Source: Nocardia cyriacigeorgica
GTDB lineage: Bacteria; Actinomycetota; Actinomycetes; Mycobacteriales; Mycobacteriaceae
Direction of reading: 5' to 3'
NCBI RefSeq assembly: GCF_010868145.1
Contig: NZ_JAAGUY010000014.1
Location: forward strand, 75,024 to 139,023
Length of the DNA: 64,000 nt
Shown in pieces: positions 7,473-18,811 of this stretch. Position numbers and translations under genes: made by a program. The notes beneath the pieces are model-generated. The model was not told the origin of the DNA and did no database searches. It saw nothing but the letters and a program-made list of their open reading frames with translations. Position 1 is the first letter of the stretch. Every line of letters begins with the position of its first letter.

Positions 7473-7748
7473 ATGATTACCGCCATCGTCATGATCCACG
7501 CCGCCAACGCCCGGATTCCCGAAACCGCTCAGGCGGTCGCCGACATCGAGGGCGTCAGCGAGGTCTACTCGTGCGCGGGCGATGTCGACCTCATCGCGGT
7601 GGTCCGCGTGCGCGACCACGAGCAGATCGCCGAGGTGGTGACCGGCCGGATCGATAAGACCGACGGTGTCGTGCGCACGACCACGCACATCGCGTTCAAG
7701 TCGTACTCGCGCGCCGATGTCGAGGCGGGGTTCTCGCTGGGCGAATGA
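7473..7748 (+). CDS. Stand-alone Lrp/AsnC ligand-binding (RAM) domain protein
   Basis: A 91-residue protein consisting only of the effector-binding and oligomerisation half of Lrp/AsnC regulators, starting MITAIVMIHAAN. The motif GDVDLIAVVRVRD and the end segment TTTHIAFKSYS are typical. No helix-turn-helix is present upstream in frame. Such proteins bind amino acids or small ligands and may modulate full-length Lrp regulators or enzymes; here no target can be named. The ATG follows a -10-like TAGGGT by seven bases. It starts 40 bp after the exonuclease stop and converges with the next gene 3 bp away. Confidence 0.85.
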   Translation: MITAIVMIHAANARIPETAQAVADIEGVSEVYSCAGDVDLIAVVRVRDHEQIAEVVTGRIDKTDGVVRTTTHIAFKSYSRADVEAGFSLGE

Positions 7749-7751
7749 GGC

Positions 7752-8051
7752 TCAGGGGACCTGGATGGACGCGCCGGTGACCGTGCGGACCTCACGTGAG
7801 GCCAGGGTGGCGGTTATCTCGCCGCGGCAGCCGCGCCCGTAGTAGATGGTCACCGGGACGTCGGTGTGGTTCTCCAGCCTCAGCGTGCGGGCACCACCGC
7901 CGACCTCGACGCAGCCCGACGGATTGTGATGCACGGTGCCGTCGACCACCAGCCCGCCGCGCGCGGCCCCTGCGGGCCCGGCGCCGAGGACCGTCGCCGC
8001 CGCGAGTGTGGCGAGCAGAGCGCCGGAAACCACGGGCACACCGGGACTCAT
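7752..8051 (-). CDS. Small secreted protein of unknown function
   Basis: 99 residues with a signal peptide ending near GAA|RGG (about 30). The mature part is about 70 residues with two cysteines (SGCVEVGG and GRGCRGE) that probably form a disulfide. The ATG has a good GGAGGT ribosome binding site four bases upstream. The alternating polar/hydrophobic pattern suggests a small beta-rich fold. I do not recognise the family. It lies between convergent and co-oriented neighbours (the Lrp-domain gene and trpD), and its promoter would be in the 73 bp before trpD ends. Confidence 0.7.
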   Translation of the reverse strand: MSPGVPVVSGALLATLAAATVLGAGPAGAARGGLVVDGTVHHNPSGCVEVGGGARTLRLENHTDVPVTIYYGRGCRGEITATLASREVRTVTGASIQVP

Positions 8052-8124
8052 GCCTACCTCCAGACGACGATCGGACCGCGCAACTGTATAGCCCCGGCCG
8101 AAAGTTTGCTGGATAGGCCGCCGA

Positions 8125-9186
8125 TCAGGAGTCGCCGAGCGTGTTGGTGAGCTTCGCCCACCGATCCAGCAGCGCCGCCGCTTGTCCGCTGTCGATCGCG
8201 GCGGCGGCCCGCTCGATCCCCGCGGCGAGCTGACCGTCCAGGTCGGCCTCCGGGTTCCCCGTTCCCTGGGACAGGTCGTAGGCCACGATGGCCGCCGCGG
8301 AGTTGATCAGCACCGCGTCGCGTACCGCGCCGGGCGTCCCTGCCAGCACATCACGTGCCACACCGGCGTTGACCTGCGCGTCTCCGCCGCGCAGTGCATC
8401 CAGGTCGACGCGCGGGAAGCCGAAGCGGGTCGGGTCGATGGTCGCCTCACGCATCCGGCCGTCCGAGACGATCCAGGCATCGGTGGTGTCGGAGGTGGTG
8501 ATCTCATCGAGTCCGTCGTTACCGCGCACCACCAGCGCGCTGCTGCCGCGCCCGGCGAATACACCGGCGATCGTCGGAAGCAGATCGGCGAAGGCACAAC
8601 CCACCAGGCCCGCGCGCGGCTGTGCCGGGTTGGTGAGCGGTCCGAGCACGTTGAACACGGTCGGAATGCCGATCTCTTTACGCGCGGGCCCCGCGAACCG
8701 CAGGGCGGGATGGAACAGCGGTGCGAAACAGAACCCGATGCCGACCTCGCGCACACAGCGGGCCACCGATTCCGGGCCGAGGGCCAGCCGCACACCGAGC
8801 GCCTCGAGCACGTCGGCGCCGCCGCTCTTGGAGGTGGCCGCCCGGTTGCCGTGCTTGATGACCGGGACACCCGCCGCCGCGACCACGATCGAGGACATGG
8901 TGGAGATATTCACCGAGCCCGAACGGTCACCGCCGGTACCGACGATGTCCACCGCGTCGCCGTCGATGTGAACGAGCCTGGCGTGCCCGAGCATGCCGGT
9001 GGCGAGCCCGGTCAGCTCCGGCGAGGTGGGGCCCTTGATCTTCATCGCGACACCGAATGCGGCGATCTGCGCCTGCGTCGCATTGTCGGAGAAGATTTCG
9101 TTGATCACCCATTCGGTGTCGTCCGCGGTCAGGTCGCCACCGTCGGCAAGGGTGCCGAGCACCTGGGGCCAGCTGCGCACGCTCAT
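8125..9186 (-). CDS. trpD: Anthranilate phosphoribosyltransferase
   Basis: 353 residues. TrpD transfers the phosphoribosyl group of PRPP to anthranilate, the second step of tryptophan synthesis, in the cytoplasm. The diagnostic glycine-rich PRPP loop GTGGD (83-87), NIST (93-96) and KHGNRAATS (111-119) are all present, as is the conserved FAPLFHPA segment. I chose the ATG at 9186 over one two codons upstream because GGGAG is placed six bases from it but abuts the upstream ATG. It is not in a trp operon; it stands alone, divergent from ctaE, as in mycobacteria (Rv2192c next to ctaE). Confidence 0.95.
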   Translation of the reverse strand: MSVRSWPQVLGTLADGGDLTADDTEWVINEIFSDNATQAQIAAFGVAMKIKGPTSPELTGLATGMLGHARLVHIDGDAVDIVGTGGDRSGSVNISTMSSIVVAAAGVPVIKHGNRAATSKSGGADVLEALGVRLALGPESVARCVREVGIGFCFAPLFHPALRFAGPARKEIGIPTVFNVLGPLTNPAQPRAGLVGCAFADLLPTIAGVFAGRGSSALVVRGNDGLDEITTSDTTDAWIVSDGRMREATIDPTRFGFPRVDLDALRGGDAQVNAGVARDVLAGTPGAVRDAVLINSAAAIVAYDLSQGTGNPEADLDGQLAAGIERAAAAIDSGQAAALLDRWAKLTNTLGDS

Positions 9187-9379
9187 CAACATCTCCCATC
9201 ACACTGGTACGCCCACCAGTCTCGTAGGCAACAACCCTAATGCGCCCACCCGGACGCGGTCTCCCGATATCCGCCCGCGACCCCCCGCACACGTCCCCTG
9301 AACTTGATCTTCGCGACCGATTTCCCGGCGTTGTCCCTGGAAGGGGCACCACGAAATCCGACACGCACGGGCAAGTTTC

Positions 9380-9408
9380 GTACCCGGGTACTCCTGTCGT
9401 ACTACGAC
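9380..9408. promoter_or_regulatory. Two adjacent palindromes upstream of ctaE
   Basis: GTACCCGGGTAC (9380-9391) is a perfect 12-bp palindrome. Five bases later GTCGT-act-ACGAC (9396-9408) is a perfect 5-bp dyad. Together they end 17 bp before the ctaE GTG, within the expected promoter, so they could be operator sites or a stacked dimer site. The rest of the 239-bp trpD/ctaE gap shows no other clear element. Confidence 0.45.
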
Positions 9409-9425
9409 GAGTCATACTTACCCCC

Positions 9426-10034
9426 GTGACGACCGCAGTAGGCACCCCAGGATCGGCCATTACCCAGCGTGTGCATTCGCTGAACCGGCCCAACATGGTC
9501 AGTGTCGGCACCATCATCTGGCTGTCCAGTGAGCTGATGTTCTTCGCCGGCCTGTTCGCGATGTACTTCGTCGCGCGTGCTCAGTCGACCGAATGGCCGC
9601 CGGAGCCGACCGAGCTGAACATGAAGCTGGCCGTTCCGGTCACCGCCGTGCTGATCGCGTCGTCGTTCACCTGCCAGCTGGGTGTCTTCGCCGCGGAGCG
9701 CGGTGACGTCTTCGGCCTGCGCCGTTGGTACGTCCTCACCCTCGCTATGGGCACCTTCTTCGTGCTCGGCCAGGGTTACGAGTACTACAACCTCGTCCAC
9801 GAGGGCACCTCGATCTCGAGCAGCTCCTACGGCTCGGTGTTCTACATCACCACCGGGTTCCACGGCCTGCACGTCATCGGTGGTCTGATCGCGTTCGTGT
9901 TCCTGCTGGTGCGCACCAAGCTGAGTAAGTTCACTCCGGCGCAGGCCACCGCCGCGATCGTCGTGTCCTACTACTGGCACTTCGTCGACATCGTCTGGAT
10001 CGGGCTGTTCGCCACGATCTACTTCGTCCGCTGA
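9426..10034 (+). CDS. ctaE: Cytochrome aa3 oxidase subunit III
   Basis: 202 residues with five predicted membrane helices, typical of actinobacterial subunit III. Recognisable segments are [20 protein letters not shown] near the start, [13 protein letters not shown] mid-protein, [12 protein letters not shown] and [14 protein letters not shown] at the end. It supports the catalytic subunit I in the membrane oxidase that reduces oxygen; in Corynebacteriales this oxidase forms a supercomplex with the bcc complex encoded just downstream. The start is the GTG at 9426, where similarity to the family begins and where only a short hydrophilic leader precedes the first helix; upstream in-frame sequence is unlike this family. 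Confidence 0.95.
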   Translation: MTTAVGTPGSAITQRVHSLNRPNMVSVGTIIWLSSELMFFAGLFAMYFVARAQSTEWPPEPTELNMKLAVPVTAVLIASSFTCQLGVFAAERGDVFGLRRWYVLTLAMGTFFVLGQGYEYYNLVHEGTSISSSSYGSVFYITTGFHGLHVIGGLIAFVFLLVRTKLSKFTPAQATAAIVVSYYWHFVDIVWIGLFATIYFVR

Positions 10035-10092
10035 CCCGGGCTCAGTGGAAGCTTTTGCACAAGTCGGTTCCGTCTACTCCAAAGGGACACAG

Positions 10093-10956
10093 ATGAGTTC
10101 ATCTCCCCCATCAGCGCCAGAGCCCGCCAGCCCCGGGCACGGCCAGGCCAGCAAGACGCGCAGGCAGCGCCGCGTCCGCCGCCGCATCGCGGGCGGGCTC
10201 GCGCTTCTGGTGGGTCTCGTCGGAGCCGGCTTCCTCGCCTCGGCCCTCACCCCCGAGCCGCAGATCGCGACGGCGAACGAGGACAAGTCGGCACTGATCC
10301 GCGAGGGCCAGCAGCTGTACGACACCTCGTGCATCACCTGCCACGGCGCGAACCTGCAGGGTGTGCAGGATCGCGGACCAAGCCTGATCGGCGTCGGCGA
10401 GGCCGCGGTGTACTTCCAGGTGTCCTCCGGTCGTATGCCGATGACGCGCAACGAGGCACAGGCCGAGCGCAAGCCCGCCAAGTTCGACGCCCACCAGACC
10501 GACGCCATCGGCGCCTACGTGGCCGCCAACGGTGGCGGCCCGACGGTCATCCGCAACGCCGACGGCACGGTCGCCCAGGAATCGCTGCGTGGCGCGGACA
10601 TCGCCCGCGGTAGCGAGCTGTTCCGCATGAACTGCGCCTCCTGCCACAACTTCACCGGCCGCGGTGGCGCGCTGTCGTCCGGTAAGTACGCGCCGCCGCT
10701 CGAGCCCGCGTCCGAGCAGCAGATCTACGCCGCGATGCTGACCGGCCCGCAGAACATGCCGAAGTTCTCCGACCGGCAGCTGAGCCCGGAGGAGAAGCGC
10801 GACATCGTCGCCTACGTCAAGGACTCGGTGGAGGCCAATTCGCCCGGCGGCTACGGCCTCGGCGGTTTCGGCCCCGCGACCGAAGGCCTGGCCATCTGGG
10901 TGGTCGGCATCGTGCTGACCGTCGGCGCCGCGATGTGGATCGGATCGAGGTCATGA
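10093..10956 (+). CDS. qcrC: Cytochrome bc1 complex diheme cytochrome c subunit
   Basis: 287 residues: an N-terminal membrane anchor (about 35-55), two c-type cytochrome domains with heme motifs CITCH (80-84) and CASCH (181-185), and a C-terminal membrane helix (about 262-282). The two hemes carry electrons from the Rieske protein directly to the aa3 oxidase, replacing a soluble cytochrome c. The ATG has AAAGGGA seven bases upstream; an in-frame ATG 16 codons earlier lacks this. It follows ctaE by 58 bp and overlaps qcrA by four bases. Confidence 0.96.
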   Translation: MSSSPPSAPEPASPGHGQASKTRRQRRVRRRIAGGLALLVGLVGAGFLASALTPEPQIATANEDKSALIREGQQLYDTSCITCHGANLQGVQDRGPSLIGVGEAAVYFQVSSGRMPMTRNEAQAERKPAKFDAHQTDAIGAYVAANGGGPTVIRNADGTVAQESLRGADIARGSELFRMNCASCHNFTGRGGALSSGKYAPPLEPASEQQIYAAMLTGPQNMPKFSDRQLSPEEKRDIVAYVKDSVEANSPGGYGLGGFGPATEGLAIWVVGIVLTVGAAMWIGSRS

Positions 10957-12158
10957 CAGACAAGGAGCGAGACGACATGGGGCGCCCGGATGAGGGATCC
11001 AGTGCCGAGCTGTCGAAGGAGACGGTGAAGCCCACCGGTCACGCCGCCGCGGAGCCCACCGAGGCCGAGCTGGACGCGATGTCGCGGGACGACCTGGTCA
11101 AACTCGGCACCGAAATGGACGGCGTCGACGTCGCCTACCGGCGTGAGCGGTTCCCGGTTCCGGGTACCCGCGCCGAGAAGCGCGCCGAGCGTCAGGTGGC
11201 GCTGTGGTTCGCCATCTCGGGTCTGGCCGCGGCCGCACTGGTCGGTGTCTTCCTGTTCTGGCCGTGGGAGTACAAGGGCAAAGAGTCCGAAGGACACGAC
11301 CTGTACTCGCTGGCCACGCCGCTGTACGGCATCACCTTCGGTGTCTCGATCCTCGCGATCGGCATCGCGGTCGTGTTGATCCGCAAGAAGTTCATCCCGG
11401 CCGAGCTATCGATCCAGGAGCGCCACGACGGCCGTTCCAGTGAGGTCGACCGCAGGACGCTGGTCGCCCAGCTGTCGGATGCCGGGGATACCTCCACGCT
11501 GGGTCGTCGCAAGCTGATCACCCGCACCGCGGGCGCCGGTCTCGGCGTCGTCGGTCTCGGATCGGCCGCGCTGTTCGTCGGCGGCATGATCAAGAACCCG
11601 TGGGCCAAGGGCGACAAGTCGCCGCTGTGGGTGTCGGGCTGGACCCCGGACTGGGAGGGCCAGACCATCTACCTGCGTCGCGACACCGGCCGTCCCGAGG
11701 ACATCGTGCTGGTGCGCCCGGAGGATCTGGACGCGGGCGGCATGGAGACGGTCTTCCCGTGGAAGGAAGCCTGGCGGGGCGACGAGCACGAGACCCTGCA
11801 GTCGCTGCGTGGCATCCGCAACGCCGTCATGCTGATCCGCCTGCGCACCGAAGATGCGCAGAAGGCCATCAAGCGTAAGGGCCAGGAGAGCTTCAACTTC
11901 GGCGACTACTTCGCCTACTCGAAGATCTGCACCCACCTCGGCTGCCCGACCTCGCTCTACGAGCAGCAGACCAACCGGATCCTGTGCCCCTGCCACCAGT
12001 CGCAGTTCTCGGCGACCGAGTGGGGTAAGCCAGTCTTCGGTCCTGCCGCGCGGGCGCTGCCGCAGCTGCCGATCACCGTCAACTCCGAGGGCTTCCTGGT
12101 CGCCGCGAGCGACTTCATCGAGCCGCTCGGCCCGGCCTTCTGGGAGCGTCGTTCATGA
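10953..12158 (+). CDS. qcrA: Cytochrome bc1 complex Rieske iron-sulfur subunit
   Basis: 401 residues. A hydrophilic N-terminus precedes three membrane helices (about 84-215), the actinobacterial arrangement, and the Rieske domain is C-terminal. The [2Fe-2S] ligands lie in CTHLGC (326-331) and CPCH (345-348). It takes an electron from menaquinol at the Qo site and passes it to QcrC. The start ATG overlaps the qcrC stop (ATGA), which indicates translational coupling; a second ATG eight codons later is possible. It also overlaps qcrB by four bases. Confidence 0.96.
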   Translation: MTDKERDDMGRPDEGSSAELSKETVKPTGHAAAEPTEAELDAMSRDDLVKLGTEMDGVDVAYRRERFPVPGTRAEKRAERQVALWFAISGLAAAALVGVFLFWPWEYKGKESEGHDLYSLATPLYGITFGVSILAIGIAVVLIRKKFIPAELSIQERHDGRSSEVDRRTLVAQLSDAGDTSTLGRRKLITRTAGAGLGVVGLGSAALFVGGMIKNPWAKGDKSPLWVSGWTPDWEGQTIYLRRDTGRPEDIVLVRPEDLDAGGMETVFPWKEAWRGDEHETLQSLRGIRNAVMLIRLRTEDAQKAIKRKGQESFNFGDYFAYSKICTHLGCPTSLYEQQTNRILCPCHQSQFSATEWGKPVFGPAARALPQLPITVNSEGFLVAASDFIEPLGPAFWERRS

Positions 12159-13798
12159 GTTCTGGAACAGCAATCGGCCGGAAGGTCGGTGCCCACGCCG
12201 ACGCCGTGGACGAGCGGTACCGCGCTGCCGCGTTCATGCGCCGGTCGATCAACAAGGTCTTTCCGACCCACTGGTCATTCCTGCTCGGTGAGATCGCGCT
12301 GTACGCGTTCATCATCCTGCTGCTGTCGGGTGTGTACCTGACGCTGTACTTCGACCCGTCGATGAGCCACGTCGTCTACGACGGTGCCTACCAGCCGTTG
12401 CGCGGTGTTGGCATGTCGCGGGCCTATGAGACGGCGCTGAACATCTCCTTCGAGGTGCGTGGCGGTCTGTTCGTACGCCAGGTGCATCACTGGGCGGCGC
12501 TGCTGTTCGCGGCCTCGATCATCGTGCACCTGCTGCGCATCTTCTTCACCGGCGCGTTCCGCAAACCGCGTGAGGCGAACTGGGTGATCGGTTCGCTGCT
12601 GCTGATCCTGGCGATGTTCGAGGGCTTCTTCGGCTACTCGCTGCCCGACGACCTGCTCTCGGGTACCGGCCTGCGGGCCGCGTTCTCCGGTATCACCATC
12701 GGTGTGCCGGTGGTGGGTACCTGGTTGCACTGGTTGATGTTCGGCGGCGACTTCCCCGGTGAGATCATCATCCCGCGTCTGTACATCGCGCACGTGCTGC
12801 TGTTCCCCGGCATCATGCTCGCGCTGATCGCGGCGCACGTGGCCATCGTCTGGTACCAGAAGCACACCCAGTTCCCCGGCCCCGGCCGGACCGAGAACAA
12901 CGTCGTCGGTGCTCGCATCGTCCCGGTGTTCGCGGCGGATCAGGGCGCGTTCTTCGCCTTCACCCTCGGCTTCGTCGGCATCATGGGTGGTGTCCTGCAG
13001 ATCAACCCGATCTGGAACCTCGGCCCGTACAACCCGTCGCAGGTGTCGGCCGGTTCGCAGCCCGACTTCTACATGATGTGGACCGACGGTTTGGCACGTC
13101 TGATGCCGCCGTGGGAGCTCTACCTGGGTCGCTACACGGTCCCGGCCGTGTTCTGGGTCGCGTTGGTCATGGGCCTGGTGTTCACGCTGCTGATCGCCTA
13201 CCCGTGGATCGAGAAGCGGCTGACCAAGGACACCGCGAACCACAACCTGTTGCAGCGTCCGCGTGACGTGCCGGTGCGTACCGCGATCGGTGCCATGGCG
13301 ATCACCTTCTACGTGATCTTGACCCTGGCCTGCGTCAACGACATCATCGCGCTGAAGTTCAACATCTCGCTGAACGCGACCACCTGGGTCGGTCGTATCG
13401 GTCTGCTGCTCGGGCCGCCGATCGCGTACTTCCTGACCTACCGGTTCTGCCTCGGTCTGCAGCGCAGCGACCGAGCAGTGCTCGAGCACGGCATCGAGAC
13501 CGGCGTGATCAAGCGGCTGCCGCACGGTGAGTACATCGAGGTGCACCAGCCACTGGGTCCGGTCGACGAGCACGGCCACCCGATCCCGCTGGAGTACCAG
13601 GGTGCTCCGGTGCCCAAGAAGATGAACCAGCTCGGTTCGGCCGGCCAGCCGGGTACCGGCAGTTTCATGCGGGCCGACCCGTGGCAGGAAAGCGAGCAGC
13701 ACTTCGCCACCGAGTTGGAGGAGGAGCACAAGCAGCTCGCCGTCCTGAAGAAGGCACAGGACAACGCCAACGGCAATGGTGGCAAGCACAGCCACTGA
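12155..13798 (+). CDS. qcrB: Cytochrome bc1 complex cytochrome b subunit
   Basis: 547 residues, polytopic. The conserved histidine-bearing helices ([15 protein letters not shown] and [18 protein letters not shown]) hold the two b hemes, and [18 protein letters not shown] includes the Qo-site region. A C-terminal hydrophilic extension of about 110 residues follows the last helix, as in mycobacterial QcrB. It is the menaquinol-oxidising core of the bcc complex and the target of Q203-type inhibitors in M. tuberculosis. Start overlaps the qcrA stop (ATGA). A strong terminator lies 14 bp after the stop, ending the ctaE-qcrCAB operon. Confidence 0.97.
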   Translation: MSSGTAIGRKVGAHADAVDERYRAAAFMRRSINKVFPTHWSFLLGEIALYAFIILLLSGVYLTLYFDPSMSHVVYDGAYQPLRGVGMSRAYETALNISFEVRGGLFVRQVHHWAALLFAASIIVHLLRIFFTGAFRKPREANWVIGSLLLILAMFEGFFGYSLPDDLLSGTGLRAAFSGITIGVPVVGTWLHWLMFGGDFPGEIIIPRLYIAHVLLFPGIMLALIAAHVAIVWYQKHTQFPGPGRTENNVVGARIVPVFAADQGAFFAFTLGFVGIMGGVLQINPIWNLGPYNPSQVSAGSQPDFYMMWTDGLARLMPPWELYLGRYTVPAVFWVALVMGLVFTLLIAYPWIEKRLTKDTANHNLLQRPRDVPVRTAIGAMAITFYVILTLACVNDIIALKFNISLNATTWVGRIGLLLGPPIAYFLTYRFCLGLQRSDRAVLEHGIETGVIKRLPHGEYIEVHQPLGPVDEHGHPIPLEYQGAPVPKKMNQLGSAGQPGTGSFMRADPWQESEQHFATELEEEHKQLAVLKKAQDNANGNGGKHSH

Positions 13799-13811
13799 TC
13801 GCTGAACGCGA

Positions 13812-13846
13812 AGCAGGCCCCGAGTCGATGCGACTCGGGGCCTGCT
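13812..13846. terminator. Strong terminator hairpin after qcrB
   Basis: AGCAGGCCCCGAGTCG pairs perfectly with CGACTCGGGGCCTGCT around a 3-nt loop, a 16-bp stem followed by GTTCGTT. It lies between convergent qcrB and the exoribonuclease gene and may serve both strands. Confidence 0.9.
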
Positions 13847-13901
13847 GTTCGTTATGCGCACTATGGCCGTAGCGCAACTCGTAAGGGGCGGCGTACGGCC
13901 C

Positions 13902-15938
<2,037 letters not shown>

Positions 15939-15947
15939 GTTCGGTTC

Positions 15948-15979
15948 CGGTGCGCCTCGCCCTCAGGTGAGGCGCACCG
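15948..15979. terminator. Terminator hairpin between convergent aroG and the Rv2175c-like gene
   Basis: CGGTGCGCCTC pairs with GAGGCGCACCG around a 10-nt loop, an 11-bp perfect stem ten bases past the aroG stop. Confidence 0.75.
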
Positions 15980-16026
15980 TGCCAGGACAGATTGCTCGAA
16001 CGGTAGACGGGGCTGTACCGGGTCGG

Positions 16027-16461
16027 TCAGAACGGGTCGGCCGCCGCGCGACGCAGCACCTCGCGGGCCAAAGGCCCGTGCAGCGCCTCGACCGGCTTAC
16101 CGGGCAGGCTGTCGTCGTCGGTGAAGATCCACTCCAGGATCTCCTCGTCGGTGTACTTCGAATCACGCATGACGGTGATCAACCCGGGAAGGAACCTGGT
16201 CACGGTGCCGTCCTGGTCGAAGAAGAGTTCCGGCACACCGGCGACTCCGTCGCGGCGGACGGCCAGGAGTTGATGGTCGCGCAGCATCTGATGCACCCTG
16301 GTCACCACGATGCCGAGCCGTTCTGCCACATCGGGTAGTGGCACCAGGGTCACCGAGGCGGGCAGAACATCGTCACTGCAGGGAAATGCGCTCACCCGGA
16401 TAACGGTAGACGCTGCACTCACCACGTCGTGAGACACCCGGGGGCGTTCGGTCGATACCAT
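16027..16461 (-). CDS. Rv2175c-like DNA-binding protein, likely PknL partner
   Basis: Up to 144 residues. The segment PLPDVAERLGIVVTRVHQMLRDHQLLAVRR resembles a winged helix-turn-helix, followed by GVPELFFDQDG and a conserved C-terminal part ending with AREVLRR. Rv2175c of M. tuberculosis has this layout, binds DNA and is phosphorylated by PknL; the same divergent arrangement with pknL is kept here. The exact start is uncertain: the most upstream ATG is used, and an internal GTG near residue 23 is possible. Its 5' end lies only 59 bp from pknL, so the two share a promoter region and may be co-regulated. Confidence 0.8.
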   Translation of the reverse strand: MVSTERPRVSHDVVSAASTVIRVSAFPCSDDVLPASVTLVPLPDVAERLGIVVTRVHQMLRDHQLLAVRRDGVAGVPELFFDQDGTVTRFLPGLITVMRDSKYTDEEILEWIFTDDDSLPGKPVEALHGPLAREVLRRAAADPF

Positions 16462-16520
16462 CGTGGGGGCCGCAGGGCGCGGCTGCTCTTGTCGCGCGCA
16501 GCGAGGGGTGGAGAGGGTTT

Positions 16521-18491
16521 GTGAAAGCCGGAGGACATCAATTGATCGGCCACATGCTGGAAGGGCGCTACCGCATCGATGCGCCGATCGCTCGGGGTGG
16601 GATGTCCATGGTGTTCCGGGGCGAGGACACGCGTCTGGATCGCCCGGTCGCCATCAAGGTGATGGATCCCAAATTCGCCGGTGATCCACAGTTCCTGTCC
16701 CGGTTCGAGTTCGAGGCCCGCGCGGTCGCCAAGCTGAAACACCCGTCGCTGGTCGCGGTGTACGACCAGGGGGTCGACGGCGATCATCCATTCCTGATCA
16801 TGGAGTTGGTCGAGGGCGGCACCCTGCGTGAGCTGCTGCGCGAACGCGGCCCCATGCCACCACATGCGGTGCGGGCGGTGGCCGAGCCGGTGCTGGCGGC
16901 GATCGGTGTCGCCCACGCGGCCGGGTTGGTGCATCGCGACATCAAACCGGAGAACGTGCTGATCTCCGATTCCGGCGAGGTCAAGATCGCCGACTTCGGG
17001 CTGGTGCGCGCTGTCGCGGCGGCCAACACCACCTCGGCGAGCGTCATCCTCGGAACCGCCGCCTACCTGTCGCCGGAACAGGTCACCTCCGGCACCGCCG
17101 ATGCACGCAGCGATGTGTACTCCTTCGGCATCTTGATCTTCGAACTGCTCACCGGGCAGGTCCCGTTCACCGGTGACACCTCGCTGTCGGTGGCCTATCA
17201 GCGCATCGAGAAAGATGTGCCGAGCCCGAGCCAGTTCATCGCCGGTGTGCCGCCGGAATTCGACGCGTTCATCGCGCGCGCCACCGCCCGCGAGCCCTCG
17301 CACCGGTTCGCCGACGCCAACGAGATGGTCGCCGAACTGCGTGCGATCAGCGCGCTGCTGGACCTGCCCGCCTATCGGGTGCCCGCGCCGCAGGAGTCCG
17401 CCGAACATCTCAGTTCCTCGTACCGGGCGGTCCCGCCGCCGGACAGCCCTCGTCCTCCCGAGCAGCGCCCGCATCCGGTGCCCGCCCCGCCACAGCACAC
17501 CAAGGTGGTGACCGCGCAACGGCCGCGCACCGATTTCGAGGCGCCACCGCCACCGCAGCAGCTGCGGCCGCACCCGCACTCGGCGCCGGCGCCGGCCTTC
17601 ATCGATGACCGGCAGCGGTCCAGGCGTACCGCGGCGGTGTGGATCGCCATTGTCGCCGTGCTGACGCTGCTGGTCGGTCTCGGCGGCTGGTGGCTCGGTG
17701 TCGGCCGGTACGAGGCGGTGCCGAGTATCGCGGGTATGGACGTCGACCGCGCGACCTCAGTGCTCAGCGGCGCCGGATTCGAGACCACGACCCGGCAGAA
17801 GGCCTCCGACACCATCCCGGTGGGCGGCGTGGTCGGCAGCGATCCGTCGGCGGGCTCACGGGTCACCAAGGGATCGACGGTCGCCGTGCTGATCTCCAGC
17901 GGTAAACCGCGGGTCCCCGAGCTGGCGCCCGGCGCCGATATCTCCGAGGTCAACCAGCTGATCCGGGACCAGGGGTTGCAGCCGGTGAACGCCGGTGACG
18001 CGCCGAGTGCCGCTCCGGAGGGCACCCTCGCCAAGGTCGAGCCCGCGCCCGGCACAGTGCTGCCGATGGGCGCGCAGGTGAAGGTGTACAGCAGTAAGGG
18101 CTCGCGGCCGGTGCAGCTGCCCGACCTGCGTGGGAAGACCACCGCCGAGGCCGAGCAGATGCTCACCGATCTCGGTATCACCGTCGGCGAGCACCGCCCG
18201 CGGTTCGACCGCGGCGTTGCCGCGGGCCAGGTCGTCGGCACCGATCCCGAGGCGGGCACCACGGTCGATGCGGGGACGTCGGTGGTTCTGCTCGTCTCCG
18301 ATGCGGTGAAGATGCCCGAGGTGCTCGGGAAGTCGGTCGCCGAGGCTCGCGAGGTGCTCGAGGAGCTCGGCCTGACGGTTCAGGTCCGTCAGCTGGCTCC
18401 GTTGGACTCCTCGGTGGTCGTCTCGCAGACTCCGTCGGTGAACGCCAACGTGCAAGAGGGCGCCACCGTCACCATCGTCGCTCTTCCATGA
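16521..18491 (+). CDS. pknL: PknL-type transmembrane Ser/Thr kinase with four PASTA repeats
   Basis: 656 residues starting at GTG with GGAGAGG upstream. The Hanks-type kinase domain (about 17-280) has Lys46, HRD (Asp140), DFG (Asp158) and the activation segment with GTAAYLSPEQ. A Pro-rich juxtamembrane linker (about 285-365) leads to one helix (about 370-394), then four extracellular PASTA units beginning near VPSIAG, VPELAP, LPDLRG and MPEVLG and running to the C-terminus. PASTA units bind muropeptides or lipid II in related kinases, so it likely links cell-wall state to phosphorylation. M. tuberculosis PknL is short and lacks PASTA, whereas corynebacterial PknL has them. Identity as PknL rests on the Rv2175c-like neighbour and position. 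Confidence 0.9.
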   Translation: MKAGGHQLIGHMLEGRYRIDAPIARGGMSMVFRGEDTRLDRPVAIKVMDPKFAGDPQFLSRFEFEARAVAKLKHPSLVAVYDQGVDGDHPFLIMELVEGGTLRELLRERGPMPPHAVRAVAEPVLAAIGVAHAAGLVHRDIKPENVLISDSGEVKIADFGLVRAVAAANTTSASVILGTAAYLSPEQVTSGTADARSDVYSFGILIFELLTGQVPFTGDTSLSVAYQRIEKDVPSPSQFIAGVPPEFDAFIARATAREPSHRFADANEMVAELRAISALLDLPAYRVPAPQESAEHLSSSYRAVPPPDSPRPPEQRPHPVPAPPQHTKVVTAQRPRTDFEAPPPPQQLRPHPHSAPAPAFIDDRQRSRRTAAVWIAIVAVLTLLVGLGGWWLGVGRYEAVPSIAGMDVDRATSVLSGAGFETTTRQKASDTIPVGGVVGSDPSAGSRVTKGSTVAVLISSGKPRVPELAPGADISEVNQLIRDQGLQPVNAGDAPSAAPEGTLAKVEPAPGTVLPMGAQVKVYSSKGSRPVQLPDLRGKTTAEAEQMLTDLGITVGEHRPRFDRGVAAGQVVGTDPEAGTTVDAGTSVVLLVSDAVKMPEVLGKSVAEAREVLEELGLTVQVRQLAPLDSSVVVSQTPSVNANVQEGATVTIVALP

Positions 18492-18603
18492 CCGGCCGAC
18501 TCGCCCGGAACGCCGCCGGTCCGAGCCTCGTCCGAAACGATGCGCGGGCGCATGGTGATGTACCGGGTAGGGCTGGGGATGGTGTTCGAGGAGGAAATGT
18601 CTG

Positions 18604-18804
18604 ATGGTGCGAGGCACCGTGCGATGGTTCGACCGAGAAAAAGGATTCGGGTTCATTGCCCGCGCCGGTGGGGATGACGTGTTCGTCGAGTACTCGGTAA
18701 TCCTTGGGGAGGGCTTCCGGTCCTTGGAGGCCGGCCAGCAGGTCGAGTTCGATGTGGAGGAGGCACGGCGAGGGCCGGAGGCTCGGGCGGTCCGGCCGGT
18801 CTGA
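18604..18804 (+). CDS. Cold-shock domain RNA/DNA-binding protein
   Basis: 66 residues forming one cold-shock domain. RNP1 is KGFGFI (13-18) and RNP2 is DVFVEY (25-30), where most family members have DVFVHY; the His-to-Glu change in a nucleic-acid-contact motif is unusual and may alter affinity. These proteins bind single-stranded nucleic acid and act as RNA chaperones. A GAGGAGGA ribosome binding site lies upstream. The gene follows pknL by 112 bp and converges with crtB, only 7 bp away, without a visible terminator. Confidence 0.88.
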   Translation: MVRGTVRWFDREKGFGFIARAGGDDVFVEYSVILGEGFRSLEAGQQVEFDVEEARRGPEARAVRPV

Positions 18805-18811
18805 CGCCCGC

